Shown here piece by piece: positions 42,688 to 50,657 of a stretch of DNA of 64,000 nt; the first letter of the stretch is position 1, and every line of letters starts with the position of its first letter. The DNA comes from Bog-159 sp963785255 (GTDB lineage Bacteria; Acidobacteriota; Terriglobia; Bryobacterales; Bryobacteraceae). The translations under genes and the position numbers were made by a program. Location: assembly GCA_963785255.1 (NCBI GenBank), contig CAWAUR010000015.1:496001-560000 (forward strand), written 5' to 3'. The notes beneath the pieces were generated by a model. It was not told the DNA's origin and did not search any database. It was given only the letters and a program-made list of their open reading frames with translations.

Positions 42688-43362
42688 CTACGCAGTCAGG
42701 AAGAATTCCCCTGTTACCTGCCGCCAGTTAGCATCCGGCAGAGCGGCCAGCAAATCCTCCGCCGGCAACCCGCCATCCGCCGCCATGGGACCCAAGGCAA
42801 GCTGCGGCTGCTGGGCATATAACCGGCCTACCGCCTCCCGCATCCAACTGCGTACTAAGCCTTTAGGGACCAGATTGCGCGTGGTGCTCTCCTCGTCCGG
42901 CACATGGATCAGCGCCAGCCAGCCCTTCCCGTACGGATCTTTCCGCAGCAACTCCGGATTGGCCACCGCTTCGGCGTTAATCTCAATCACTTCGCCTTCG
43001 GTGGGCGATACCATGTCAGTCTTTTCGCCATCCCGGAACAACGACCAGATCTTTTGCCCCTGCCGGATCCACTGGCCGGGCTTGGGCACCTCGATGCGCT
43101 CGACGTGGCCGGCGATGGCGGAAGCAAAATCGTCCATGCCGACGCGCACCAGGTTGCGGCGTTCCTGCAGCGACCAACTGTGGCCGGGATGATAAGACAA
43201 ATGTTCGGGTACCAGAAATCCTTCGACAAACGACTGATCGGCGATCCGCGCGGCGGCGGCGTGGGCGGGCGCCACAGCGACCTGCGGCGATTTCCGCCGG
43301 TTGAGAACCCAATCCAGCAGGATGAAGATCGAGAAAGTTACGAGAACCAGAATGACTGTCAT
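42688..43362 (-). CDS. Membrane-anchored glycine-cleavage-H-like protein
   Basis: A 224-residue protein: one N-terminal helix (3-20), a linker, and a GcvH-like domain (about 58-155) with YHPGHSWSLQ, LVRVGMDDFASAIAG and ELLRKDPYGKGWLALIHVP. In true GcvH the lipoyl-Lys lies eight residues before the Pro of the Y(A/S)P turn. Here that place is Gly112 in FRDGEKTDMVSP, with a Lys only at 114, so lipoylation is doubtful. First gene of the redox operon, preceded by an AGGAGA ribosome-binding site and a sigma-54-type promoter. It may be a structural or electron-relay partner of the HybA/HybB pair. Confidence 0.85.
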   Translation of the reverse strand: MTVILVLVTFSIFILLDWVLNRRKSPQVAVAPAHAAAARIADQSFVEGFLVPEHLSYHPGHSWSLQERRNLVRVGMDDFASAIAGHVERIEVPKPGQWIRQGQKIWSLFRDGEKTDMVSPTEGEVIEINAEAVANPELLRKDPYGKGWLALIHVPDEESTTRNLVPKGLVRSWMREAVGRLYAQQPQLALGPMAADGGLPAEDLLAALPDANWRQVTGEFFLTA

Positions 43363-43391
43363 GGTGCGTCTCCTTTTTCCAGTTCTGGTTA

Positions 43392-43409
43392 GGGCACGCC
43401 GGGGGCCAC
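43392..43409 (-). promoter_or_regulatory. Candidate sigma-54 promoter of the redox operon
   Basis: Minus-strand TGGCCCCCGGCGTGCC: GG and GC elements exactly 10 nt apart, as in -24/-12 promoters (consensus TGGCAC-N5-TTGC). It lies about 30 nt before the GcvH-like ATG, in front of an operon that encodes its own sigma-54 activator. Confidence 0.6.
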
Positions 43410-43437
43410 CTTGTGGAGTTTTATAACTGATTATCTG

Positions 43438-43453
43438 CTGTATTTGCTTACAG
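43438..43453. promoter_or_regulatory. Palindromic operator candidate (activator site)
   Basis: CTGTATTTGCTTACAG: arms CTGTA and TACAG around 6 nt, centred about 45 nt upstream of the centre of the sigma-54-like element. Plausible binding site for the Fis-type HTH of the operon's regulator. Confidence 0.5.
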
Positions 43454-43576
43454 TTATGCGTGTGGGAAAATGCAACGGAGGCGGGTATGCTGTGTTTCTC
43501 GACGGGCAAATCGCAGCACAGGAGCTAAGTCCATTTTTGGCAGTAGGATGGGCTTTGTTGGGTTTATCGACGGGCG

Positions 43577-43594
43577 TGTAGGGAATCGCGCCAT
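43577..43594 (+). repeat. 18-bp direct repeat, left copy, before the sulfatase cassette
   Basis: TGTAGGGAATCGCGCCAT. The right copy at 50591-50608 differs by one base. Confidence 0.6.
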
Positions 43595-43712
43595 GCAAAC
43601 CGGCACCGTCTGGGGTGTTCCTTCCCCAGATCAGGATTGTTACGCACGCGAGTTACTAACATGTTACGAAAAGGCCGTAACTACCCGTGCCGCAACCGGA
43701 CCGCGGAATCCC

Positions 43713-43741
43713 TTGACGCGCTCTTCGACAAGCTCCATACT
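43713..43741 (+). promoter_or_regulatory. Candidate sigma-70 promoter of the sulfatase cassette
   Basis: TTGACG, 17-nt spacer, CATACT. It is followed by a GGAGG at 43755-43760 and the sulfatase ATG at 43764. Confidence 0.6.
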
Positions 43742-43763
43742 GACTAAAACCCTCGGAGGACGC

Positions 43764-46385
43764 ATGGACGAGACCGGAAAGCATCAGCAGCACGACGACA
43801 AGGGCCAAAGCGGCATCAACAGAAGGCGATTCCTCGGGGCGTTGGGGGCGGCCGCCGCCCCAGGCGCGATCCTTGAGACTGGGGGGGCGCGCGCACAAAA
43901 CCCATCGATCTACTACTTCCAAAATTCGTTCGGTGAGATCGTGCCGGTATCGCAAGCGGCCATAAACGCAGGGATTCCCCTTCCTCCGCAGGCGTCCGTC
44001 GGCCAGGCCCCTCCCGGCCCCGATGCAGTCCGCAGCGGCAAGCCCCACCGCGCCAATCCCGACCTCGGCGGCCTTGGCGGCGGGGGCTGCGCGAGCCTGC
44101 ACGGCCCGCAGGTGACCGCCGATCCCCAACCCAATATCCTCCTCATCATGGTCGACCAGATGCGCTACCCGAGGTGGCTCACTGCCGACCAGCTAAACTC
44201 GGTTCAGATGACGGCCACCCCCAACATCTACGCGTTCTCGCAGCAGTCGTACATCTTCCCCAACTATCACGTGGTGGCCAGCCCTTGCACACCCTCCCGC
44301 GCCGCCATCCTAACCGGACTTTACCCGCAGCAGACATGCATGTTCCTTAATCAGGACGGCGATGTGGGCCAGGCCCCGGCGCTGCTACCGTACAACGATT
44401 CGTACGACCCCCTGACTTATAATTCCCATCACCCAAGCACCTACCCCGGGTTTCCCACTATCGGGAACGTACTGTCCCAGAGCCTGCCCAATAGCTCGGG
44501 GGTGTACAGCCAATACAATTGCGCCTGGTTGGGGAAGTGGCACCTCTCCGACCCCGGCGTCGGGACGAACGACTATGCTGGCGCCAACGGCCCCGTCGAC
44601 TACGGGTTCTCTAACGGATACAACATTCCCGCCTCGCCCACTCCAGCTACTAGCAACCCGTACTATCCGGCCGTCTACCCCTCGCCGAGCGGCTCGCTCA
44701 ACGAGGGCGGCGGCGGGAACTCCCTGGCCCCATTCGGCTCTGCTTCGGGACCGACCTCTATGAGCCTATCGAACTACGGCTCGCCCGGCTTCCCCACGGG
44801 CACGCCGTACAACACAGGGGACACGTTCCCGCCACCCCCTACCCCCCTCACCAATAACCAGCTCAACGACACAGCCATTGCACAGGCGTTCACAACCGCC
44901 TGGCTTGCGAACCCACCTGCGGAACCCTGGTTCTGCGCCCTTAGCTTCATAAATCCGCACGACATGTCACGGTTCCCCTGGGCCTTTGGGCTAGCGGGTA
45001 ACTCCATTGACTTTCAGAACCCGCCCACAAACCCTGACGAGTTTGGGTACTTCCCCCCTTCCACTGGCGGCGTGCTCGACAACACATGCACGGCCCCCTG
45101 CAACGCGCTGGACGTTAAAACGCTGCCAACGATCTATACACCGACGTCGCCTCCACCGGCGGGAAACTGGAATACAGACGACCCCCTCCTTAACCCATAC
45201 CTGGGCTGCGGTGGGGAAGCTATGGGGAAACCCGGCCTGCAGGCCTATTTTGAGTACAGCTTCAACCAGGACTGCGGCACAATCGACACGGCGAACGGCT
45301 GGGTGACATTCCTGAACTATTACTTCTGGATGCAGCAGTGCGTCGACACGCTGTTCCACCAGGTCTTAGGCTATCTGAAGGAGCACAATCCCTTCAGCAA
45401 TCCGATCCTTGTCGTCTTTACGTCCGACCACGGCGACTTCGGCGGATCCCACAACCTTCATTCCAAAGGTGGAGCCCTGTATGACGAGTGCACGAACGTG
45501 CCCTTGTACATTTCATTCTTAAGGAACGATATAAGCAGCCCGATTGTCAGCCCGTTCGTCTGCTCGAGCGTCGACCTGCTCCCCTTCTTTTACAGCATGG
45601 CCCTCGGCAACGAAGGTTGGCGCTGCTCGATGCCCGATAACATGGTCGCGTACCTCTCGGGGCGCGAGTCGATCATGGACGCGATGTACGCCGAGACGCC
45701 CCAACAAAGACGGCTTAGCAACATTCCCAACGCCGACGGACCCGTAAACGGCCAGACCACGCAGCCGTATGTGCTTCACACCATCGACCAATACAGCTCA
45801 GCACCCTTTGAGTCGAACAAAACCTGCGGCGAGGGCAGCCTTACTCGCGCTAATCAGCCCAGCCATGGCATTGGCTTTCGTACTGTTGACCTATCTATAA
45901 ATCCGAGCCCGGAAACCCCCCAGAGCAACCCCATACCCTTCAGCCCGGCGAGTTCCTATGGCCCGTTCGGCGGGGGCAAGCTAGGGATGTACAGCTTTTG
46001 GGACACAAGCGTCTGTTCAATGGAATCGGGTCCCACATGGCCAATGCTGGATAGCTCCATGCAGTTTGAGTTTTACAACTATACGGACGGCAACTTCGGG
46101 GAGGTGGGCAACGACGCATTCGACTCACCCGGAGTTTGGGACTCTACGGCCGTAGACTTTATCTGCGCCTACAATGCCATAATGGGCGGTGAGCTCTATA
46201 ACACGAACTTCACGACGGACTACACGAGCTCTTCCGGCACGTCGTTGCAAACCCAGATGCAAGCCGCCTACGAGCTGGCGCTGTCCCTTTACTTGAGCGC
46301 GGTAAGCGCCACCGGCTGCGCAGAGCCTGCCGGTGAAACCCCCGGGGGCGTGCCGCTTCCCACAGGCTACAGTTGTCCAAGCTAG
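43764..46385 (+). CDS. Tat-exported sulfatase with Cys-type formylglycine motif
   Basis: An 873-residue alkaline-phosphatase-superfamily sulfatase. Tat signal at about 18-46 (INRRRFLGALGAAAAPGA). The metal site begins NILLIMVDQMR. The modified Cys175 lies in PCTPSRAAILTGLYPQ, the CxPSR signature converted to formylglycine. Also present are WLGKWHLSD and the metal-binding VVFTSDHGDFGGSHN. Several Pro/Ser/Gly-rich inserts make it longer than usual sulfatases. The ATG follows GGAGG. A matching formylglycine-generating enzyme lies three genes downstream; a Tat substrate could be modified in the cytoplasm before export. The sulfate ester substrate is unknown. Confidence 0.92.
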   Translation: MDETGKHQQHDDKGQSGINRRRFLGALGAAAAPGAILETGGARAQNPSIYYFQNSFGEIVPVSQAAINAGIPLPPQASVGQAPPGPDAVRSGKPHRANPDLGGLGGGGCASLHGPQVTADPQPNILLIMVDQMRYPRWLTADQLNSVQMTATPNIYAFSQQSYIFPNYHVVASPCTPSRAAILTGLYPQQTCMFLNQDGDVGQAPALLPYNDSYDPLTYNSHHPSTYPGFPTIGNVLSQSLPNSSGVYSQYNCAWLGKWHLSDPGVGTNDYAGANGPVDYGFSNGYNIPASPTPATSNPYYPAVYPSPSGSLNEGGGGNSLAPFGSASGPTSMSLSNYGSPGFPTGTPYNTGDTFPPPPTPLTNNQLNDTAIAQAFTTAWLANPPAEPWFCALSFINPHDMSRFPWAFGLAGNSIDFQNPPTNPDEFGYFPPSTGGVLDNTCTAPCNALDVKTLPTIYTPTSPPPAGNWNTDDPLLNPYLGCGGEAMGKPGLQAYFEYSFNQDCGTIDTANGWVTFLNYYFWMQQCVDTLFHQVLGYLKEHNPFSNPILVVFTSDHGDFGGSHNLHSKGGALYDECTNVPLYISFLRNDISSPIVSPFVCSSVDLLPFFYSMALGNEGWRCSMPDNMVAYLSGRESIMDAMYAETPQQRRLSNIPNADGPVNGQTTQPYVLHTIDQYSSAPFESNKTCGEGSLTRANQPSHGIGFRTVDLSINPSPETPQSNPIPFSPASSYGPFGGGKLGMYSFWDTSVCSMESGPTWPMLDSSMQFEFYNYTDGNFGEVGNDAFDSPGVWDSTAVDFICAYNAIMGGELYNTNFTTDYTSSSGTSLQTQMQAAYELALSLYLSAVSATGCAEPAGETPGGVPLPTGYSCPS

Positions 46386-46419
46386 GCCGCACGCACTCGG
46401 CGTACCCTGGAGAACCGAC

Positions 46420-48600
46420 GTGAAAGCCAGCCTCTGCGTACTATCGTTTGCCTTCGTTTTCGCACCAAAGGCGATGTCAGGCCAGCCTGATTTCCTCGCC
46501 AGGCGCGATTATCCAGAAGACGGCTTTTGGATGCAGGTCGCGAAGCTCGCCGCCGGCGGCCCGCTCAGCCTGATCGGGCTAACGCCCTTTGAAATCCACG
46601 TCCTCATCGGCAATGCGGACGGCACCTTCCGTGAAGGCCCCACGTCGTCCATCAGTACGCAGGGTGGGGAGGCCGGTATCCTTGTTGCGGCCGATCTCAA
46701 TGGCGATGGTAACATCGACCTCGTAATCGGCGGCCAAATCAACAATCAAGGGACCGCCGGAATCGGTGTGTGCTTCGGAAACGGGGACGGCAGCTTTCAA
46801 CCGGAGGGTCTCTTTCAAGCGGCAACGCAGGCCCTGGTGGGAGGACTGGTTCTAGCCGACTTCAACGGCGATGGCATCCTCGACGCCGCAATAACGACCG
46901 ATAACCTGCCAGGCGGCGAGAGCGGGATATGGCTCTTCACTGGCATGGGCGGCGGTGTGTTCGCCCCGCCTACGCTGATTTCATTGAAAGATATGGGGAT
47001 CCCGGGATTGATCGTGTCCGCTGACGTCAACAACGATGGCAATCCCGACATTCTCATAACCTACGTTCTGCCGGCAACCAATGGATCCGGTTTCGCAGTC
47101 TTGCTTGGCAAAGGCGATGGCACGTTTCAAGCGCCGGAGTATTTCCCTATACCCGGCATGGCGGTGGACCTGAGCGTGGGCGATCTGAACAACGATGGCG
47201 ACCTGGACATAGCGGTGCTCCAAAACCACGATAACCAGTCCAACGGCCTCCTGCTCTATTTCGGCGACGGCGTCGGAGGCTTCTCCGAGCCTACCTTCGC
47301 CGACCTTCCAGGCTTAGCCATCTTCACCATCGGCGACGTAAATGGCGACGGTATACCGGACCTGGTAAACAGTCTCGGCTACGTCGCCCTCGGCAAAGGC
47401 AACGGCAAATTCGGTCCACCAGCCTATTACCCCGTAGACTCGTCCCTGTTCGGCCCACATAATCCCGTAATCGCCACCCTCCGCCCCGGTGGGCCGGCTG
47501 ACATTCTAGTGCAGGGATCCCAAACGGTTTCCGTCCTGCTCGGCGATGGCACAGGTAAGTTCAAAGACGGCGTTTGGACAGCCGTCCCAGACGGCTACGG
47601 CTGCGCTGTGTCGGCCGACTTCAACCTCGATGGCAGCCCCGATCTGGCCCAAGTCACCAGCCAAGGTTTCCAGGTTCTCTTCGGTACCGGCAAAGCGGAG
47701 ACGCCTTTCACCCAGGGACCCGTGACATTGCTCGCCAATGCCGTCTGTGCGCTGTCCTCCGGCGATGTTAATGGGGATGGCATCCCCGATCTGCTGGTCG
47801 CCGCCGAAAATCCATCCGGGTCCGCGCAAGGAGCAATCTACGTCTATCTCGGCAACCGCGATGGCTCATTCACGTTGAAAAGCACCGTCCCCCTGGCGAA
47901 CATCAACACGAATTTCGCCATCGCCGATTTTAACGGCGACGGCAATCCGGATATCGCCACCGGCGGCTATCTCATCGCCTACGGCAATGGCGATGGCACG
48001 TTCCAAACTCCCGTTTCCATATTCGCTCACGCCCCCTCATGCAACGGCTTCGCCAGCGTGGTGGCCGGAGACCTGAACAACAACGGATACCAAAGCCTCG
48101 TCCTGAGCTGCTCGGCGGTTCCCGCGCTCCACGTGCTGCTCAATAACGGGCGCGGCAAGTTCAGCCAGACCGTGATGCAAATCAGGGACACTCCGGGAGG
48201 CGTGGTACTGGCAGACATGAATCTGGATGGCAATCTCGACTTGCTGGTTTCTACGTTCGCCGAGCAGTCCGTGTATGTCTTTCTCGGCGACGGCGCCGGT
48301 CAATTCACGTTGAAGTCGGGCGTGCCGTTCCTCGACGGTCCCAGCCCTTTTACCGCCGTCGACGTCAACGGCGATGGCATCCCGGACCTGGAGCTGAAGA
48401 ACATCGACAACGTCAGCGTGTTCGTGGGAAAAGGCGACGGCACATTCGCTCGGAATCCGATCATCCTGGGCGCAGGGCCGTCGCCGGGCGATATTCTCAC
48501 GGGGTACTTCCATGGCCAATCCCCGGCCAGCGGCACGCCGGATCTTATTCTTCCGGATCTTACAGGCGGTGTGATGCTACTGCCTAACCTGACCAAGTGA
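46420..48600 (+). CDS. FG-GAP/VCBS repeat beta-propeller protein, exported
   Basis: A 726-residue exported protein starting at a GTG after CTGGAGA. Signal peptide (KASLCVLSFAFVFAPKAMSG), then about 11-12 repeats with Ca-binding loops of the D(L/F/V)N.DG..D(L/I) type (ADLNGDGNIDLVIGG, ADFNGDGILDAAITT, GDLNNDGDLDIAVLQ). These form integrin-like propellers used for carbohydrate or surface binding. It lies 34 nt after the sulfatase and next to the parvulin, and may be a binding partner for the sulfated substrate. Also annotatable as a lectin-like or anchor protein. Confidence 0.88.
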   Translation: MKASLCVLSFAFVFAPKAMSGQPDFLARRDYPEDGFWMQVAKLAAGGPLSLIGLTPFEIHVLIGNADGTFREGPTSSISTQGGEAGILVAADLNGDGNIDLVIGGQINNQGTAGIGVCFGNGDGSFQPEGLFQAATQALVGGLVLADFNGDGILDAAITTDNLPGGESGIWLFTGMGGGVFAPPTLISLKDMGIPGLIVSADVNNDGNPDILITYVLPATNGSGFAVLLGKGDGTFQAPEYFPIPGMAVDLSVGDLNNDGDLDIAVLQNHDNQSNGLLLYFGDGVGGFSEPTFADLPGLAIFTIGDVNGDGIPDLVNSLGYVALGKGNGKFGPPAYYPVDSSLFGPHNPVIATLRPGGPADILVQGSQTVSVLLGDGTGKFKDGVWTAVPDGYGCAVSADFNLDGSPDLAQVTSQGFQVLFGTGKAETPFTQGPVTLLANAVCALSSGDVNGDGIPDLLVAAENPSGSAQGAIYVYLGNRDGSFTLKSTVPLANINTNFAIADFNGDGNPDIATGGYLIAYGNGDGTFQTPVSIFAHAPSCNGFASVVAGDLNNNGYQSLVLSCSAVPALHVLLNNGRGKFSQTVMQIRDTPGGVVLADMNLDGNLDLLVSTFAEQSVYVFLGDGAGQFTLKSGVPFLDGPSPFTAVDVNGDGIPDLELKNIDNVSVFVGKGDGTFARNPIILGAGPSPGDILTGYFHGQSPASGTPDLILPDLTGGVMLLPNLTK

Positions 48601-48602
48601 CC

Positions 48603-49475
48603 ATGCCATTCCTCGTCAACGGGCAGCCGGTGCCCGAAGAGCTGATCCGGCAAGAGTCCGACCGCATAGCGCGCGACCTTCATTGGCAAGCCATCGCGGA
48701 CGAAGCGGAGCGCGCCCGCCGCTTGCGCCGAGCCGCCGAACAGTCGGCAATCGACGCCATGCTAATCGCGCAGGCGGCGGCCAATGATCCGCGCCTGATC
48801 GAGAAGGCCTCGCTTGATCGGGAGGTGCGCGCGCAGACCGGGCAGCGGGGCTGCCGAAATGCCGACGACGAGGCAAGCTTCCGGGACTTCGTCGAAGGGC
48901 AACTTCGCGTGCAGCGCCTCACGCGCGAGATGGTTGCCGGCGCACCCGATCCCTCGCCGGAGGAGGTGGAGGCATTCTACAACCAGCACAGGGAGCGCTT
49001 CCAAAGCCCCGATGTTTTCCACGCCGCCCACATCGTGAAGCACGCCGCCGCCGCCGGCGGTGAAGAACTGGCTCGCGCGGGCATCGAGGCGGCGCTTGCC
49101 GAGCTAGAGCGTGGCGAGCCGTTCGCGGAAGTTGCCCAACGCTACTCGGATTGCAAGGACAACGGCGGCGATCTCGGCCGCTTCCCATCAGGCCACATGG
49201 TGCAGGAGTTCGAGGATGCTATCCGCGCCCTTGAACCCGGTCAGCGCACGGGAGTATTCCGCACGGCCTTCGGCTTCCACATTGCGGAACTGCGCGCCAG
49301 GATTCCCGCCGGTCCGGCCGCTTTCGAAGACGTGTCCGCGGACATCAAGCGCGTCTTCATGATGCGGAATGAGCATGCGCTATATCTCCGTGCCGTCGCC
49401 GAACTCCGCTCGCGCGCCGATATTCGCTTCGTTGAACCGAGCCGCGACCGTCAGGAAGCGGGGCCAGCCTCCTGA
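48603..49475 (+). CDS. Parvulin-type peptidyl-prolyl isomerase
   Basis: A 290-residue protein with a SurA/PrsA-like helical N-domain (LIRQESDRIARDLHWQ, AIDAMLIAQAAANDPRLIE) and a rotamase domain (about 138-235: FHAAHIVKHAA, FAEVAQRYSDCKDNGGDLGRF, GQRTGVFRTAFGFHIAELRAR). There is no signal peptide, so it appears cytoplasmic, or is a nitrogen-fixation NifM/PpiC-like foldase for its neighbours. The last 11 codons (SRDRQEAGPAS) are encoded by an arm of a family C palindromic repeat that extends the reading frame. It starts 2 nt after the FG-GAP gene stop. Confidence 0.88.
   Translation: MPFLVNGQPVPEELIRQESDRIARDLHWQAIADEAERARRLRRAAEQSAIDAMLIAQAAANDPRLIEKASLDREVRAQTGQRGCRNADDEASFRDFVEGQLRVQRLTREMVAGAPDPSPEEVEAFYNQHRERFQSPDVFHAAHIVKHAAAAGGEELARAGIEAALAELERGEPFAEVAQRYSDCKDNGGDLGRFPSGHMVQEFEDAIRALEPGQRTGVFRTAFGFHIAELRARIPAGPAAFEDVSADIKRVFMMRNEHALYLRAVAELRSRADIRFVEPSRDRQEAGPAS
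49437..49463 (+). repeat. Palindromic repeat family C, half copy inside a gene end
   Basis: CCGAGCCGCGACCGTCAGGA plus AGCGG: one arm of the family, read in frame as the C-terminus of the parvulin gene. Confidence 0.75.
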
Positions 49476-49476
49476 C

Positions 49477-50454
49477 ATGTCCCCTCACCCGCCTTCCTGC
49501 TGCGTCCCGTCCCGGCAGCGCCTCACGCATCTAGCGCTCTCGCTGCAAGCCTCCGCCGCCCGTCCGCGCGCCACCACAGGATCGCTCGATAACATGGTCC
49601 GCCTCGATGGCGGTACGTTCCGCATGGGCAGCGACGATCCCGAAGCGTTCCCCTTCGATGGCGAAGGTCCCGTCAGAGAGGTCACACTCAGTCCTTTCTA
49701 TATTTCGGAGTTCGCCGTCACCAACGAACAGTTCGCCCAATTCGTCCGCCACGCCGGCTATCGCACGGAAGCCGAGCGCCTCGGCTGGTCTTTCGTCTTC
49801 CGCAATCACGCTCCGGAGCCGTTGCGCGGACCCGCCATGCCTGGCGCGCCGTGGTGGGTGCGCGTGGATGGCGCCGATTGGTCCCACCCCGAAGGGCCGG
49901 ATACCTCCGCCGCCGCGCGTCCGCATCATCCGGCCGTGCACGTCTCCTGGAACGATGCGCAAGCCTTCTGCGCCTGGGCCGGATATCGTCTGCCCACCGA
50001 AGCCGAATGGGAATTCGCTGCGCGCGGCGGTCTCGACCAGCGGACTTATCCTTGGGGCAACGAACTGACGCCCGCCGGACACCACATGTGCAATATCTGG
50101 CAAGGCGTGTTTCCCGACGCCGATCTGAGCGAAGACGGCTTCACCACCACCGCGCCGGTGGATAGCTTTCCGCCCAACGGCTTCGGCTTGTTCAACGCGG
50201 TGGGCAACGCGTGGGAATGGTGCGCCGATTTTTTCGATCCCGGCTGGCACATCCAAGCCACGCGTACAGATCCAACCGGCCCGCCGTCAGGAGTTACCAA
50301 GGTGATGAAGGGTGGATCGTATCTGTGCCACGAATCCTACTGCCGCCGCTATCGCAATGCCGCGCGCACGTTCGCCGCGCTGGATACGTCAACAGGCCAC
50401 ATCGGCTTCCGCGTGGCGCGGGATCTCACTCACTACCCGGAACTCAGCAGCTAG
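49477..50454 (+). CDS. Formylglycine-generating enzyme
   Basis: Oxidises the sulfatase CxPSR cysteine to formylglycine. The 325-residue product has the FGE-sulfatase (SUMF1) domain from about 42: VRLDGGTFRMGSDDPEAFPFDGEGP, ISEFAVTNEQFAQFVRHAGY, PAVHVSWNDAQAFCAWAGYRLPTEAEWE, PWGNELTP, NAVGNAWEWCADFF and GGSYLCHESYCRRYRNAAR. Both catalytic cysteines (Cys284 and Cys289) are present, as in aerobic copper FGEs, so it is an active-type enzyme rather than a C-type-lectin or kinase-like relative. It lies at the end of the sulfatase cassette, 1 nt after the parvulin gene. The ATG at 49477 was chosen. Confidence 0.93.
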   Translation: MSPHPPSCCVPSRQRLTHLALSLQASAARPRATTGSLDNMVRLDGGTFRMGSDDPEAFPFDGEGPVREVTLSPFYISEFAVTNEQFAQFVRHAGYRTEAERLGWSFVFRNHAPEPLRGPAMPGAPWWVRVDGADWSHPEGPDTSAAARPHHPAVHVSWNDAQAFCAWAGYRLPTEAEWEFAARGGLDQRTYPWGNELTPAGHHMCNIWQGVFPDADLSEDGFTTTAPVDSFPPNGFGLFNAVGNAWEWCADFFDPGWHIQATRTDPTGPPSGVTKVMKGGSYLCHESYCRRYRNAARTFAALDTSTGHIGFRVARDLTHYPELSS

Positions 50455-50491
50455 CAGGCGGCGGAAGGGAGACGCGGATCCGCCGCCCGCG

Positions 50492-50586
50492 GACTCGCAG
50501 GATTTGCAACCGATGCACAGCGTACTGTCGTAAAGGAGAGCCTTTGACATATTCGGATCTACGCAGTCAGGAAGAATTCCCCAGTT
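50492..50586 (-). pseudogene. Remnant of a second GcvH-like/HybA-like operon copy
   Basis: On the minus strand 50586-50552 matches the last codons and stop of the GcvH-like gene (EFFLTA, then TAG). After only 8 nt, 50550-50492 matches the start of the HybA-like gene (MSKALLYDSTLCIGCKSCE). Compared with 42577-42717 it has a few substitutions and lacks about 45 bp of the intergenic part. Both ends are abrupt. It lies 40 nt after the formylglycine-generating-enzyme gene. Confidence 0.85.
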
Positions 50587-50590
50587 ACCA

Positions 50591-50608
50591 TGTAGGGAAT
50601 CGCGTCAT
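50591..50608 (+). repeat. 18-bp direct repeat, right copy, after the sulfatase cassette
   Basis: TGTAGGGAATCGCGTCAT, one mismatch from 43577-43594. Confidence 0.6.
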
Positions 50609-50657
50609 TCGGAACTTGCCGGCATCGTAACATTAGGGACAGGTCGGGAGAACTGTC

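Noticed and set aside
43470..43763. 98-codon N-terminal extension of the sulfatase
   Set aside because: The Tat signal and a GGAGG-ATG at 43764 define the start; the upstream part covers a promoter and a direct repeat.
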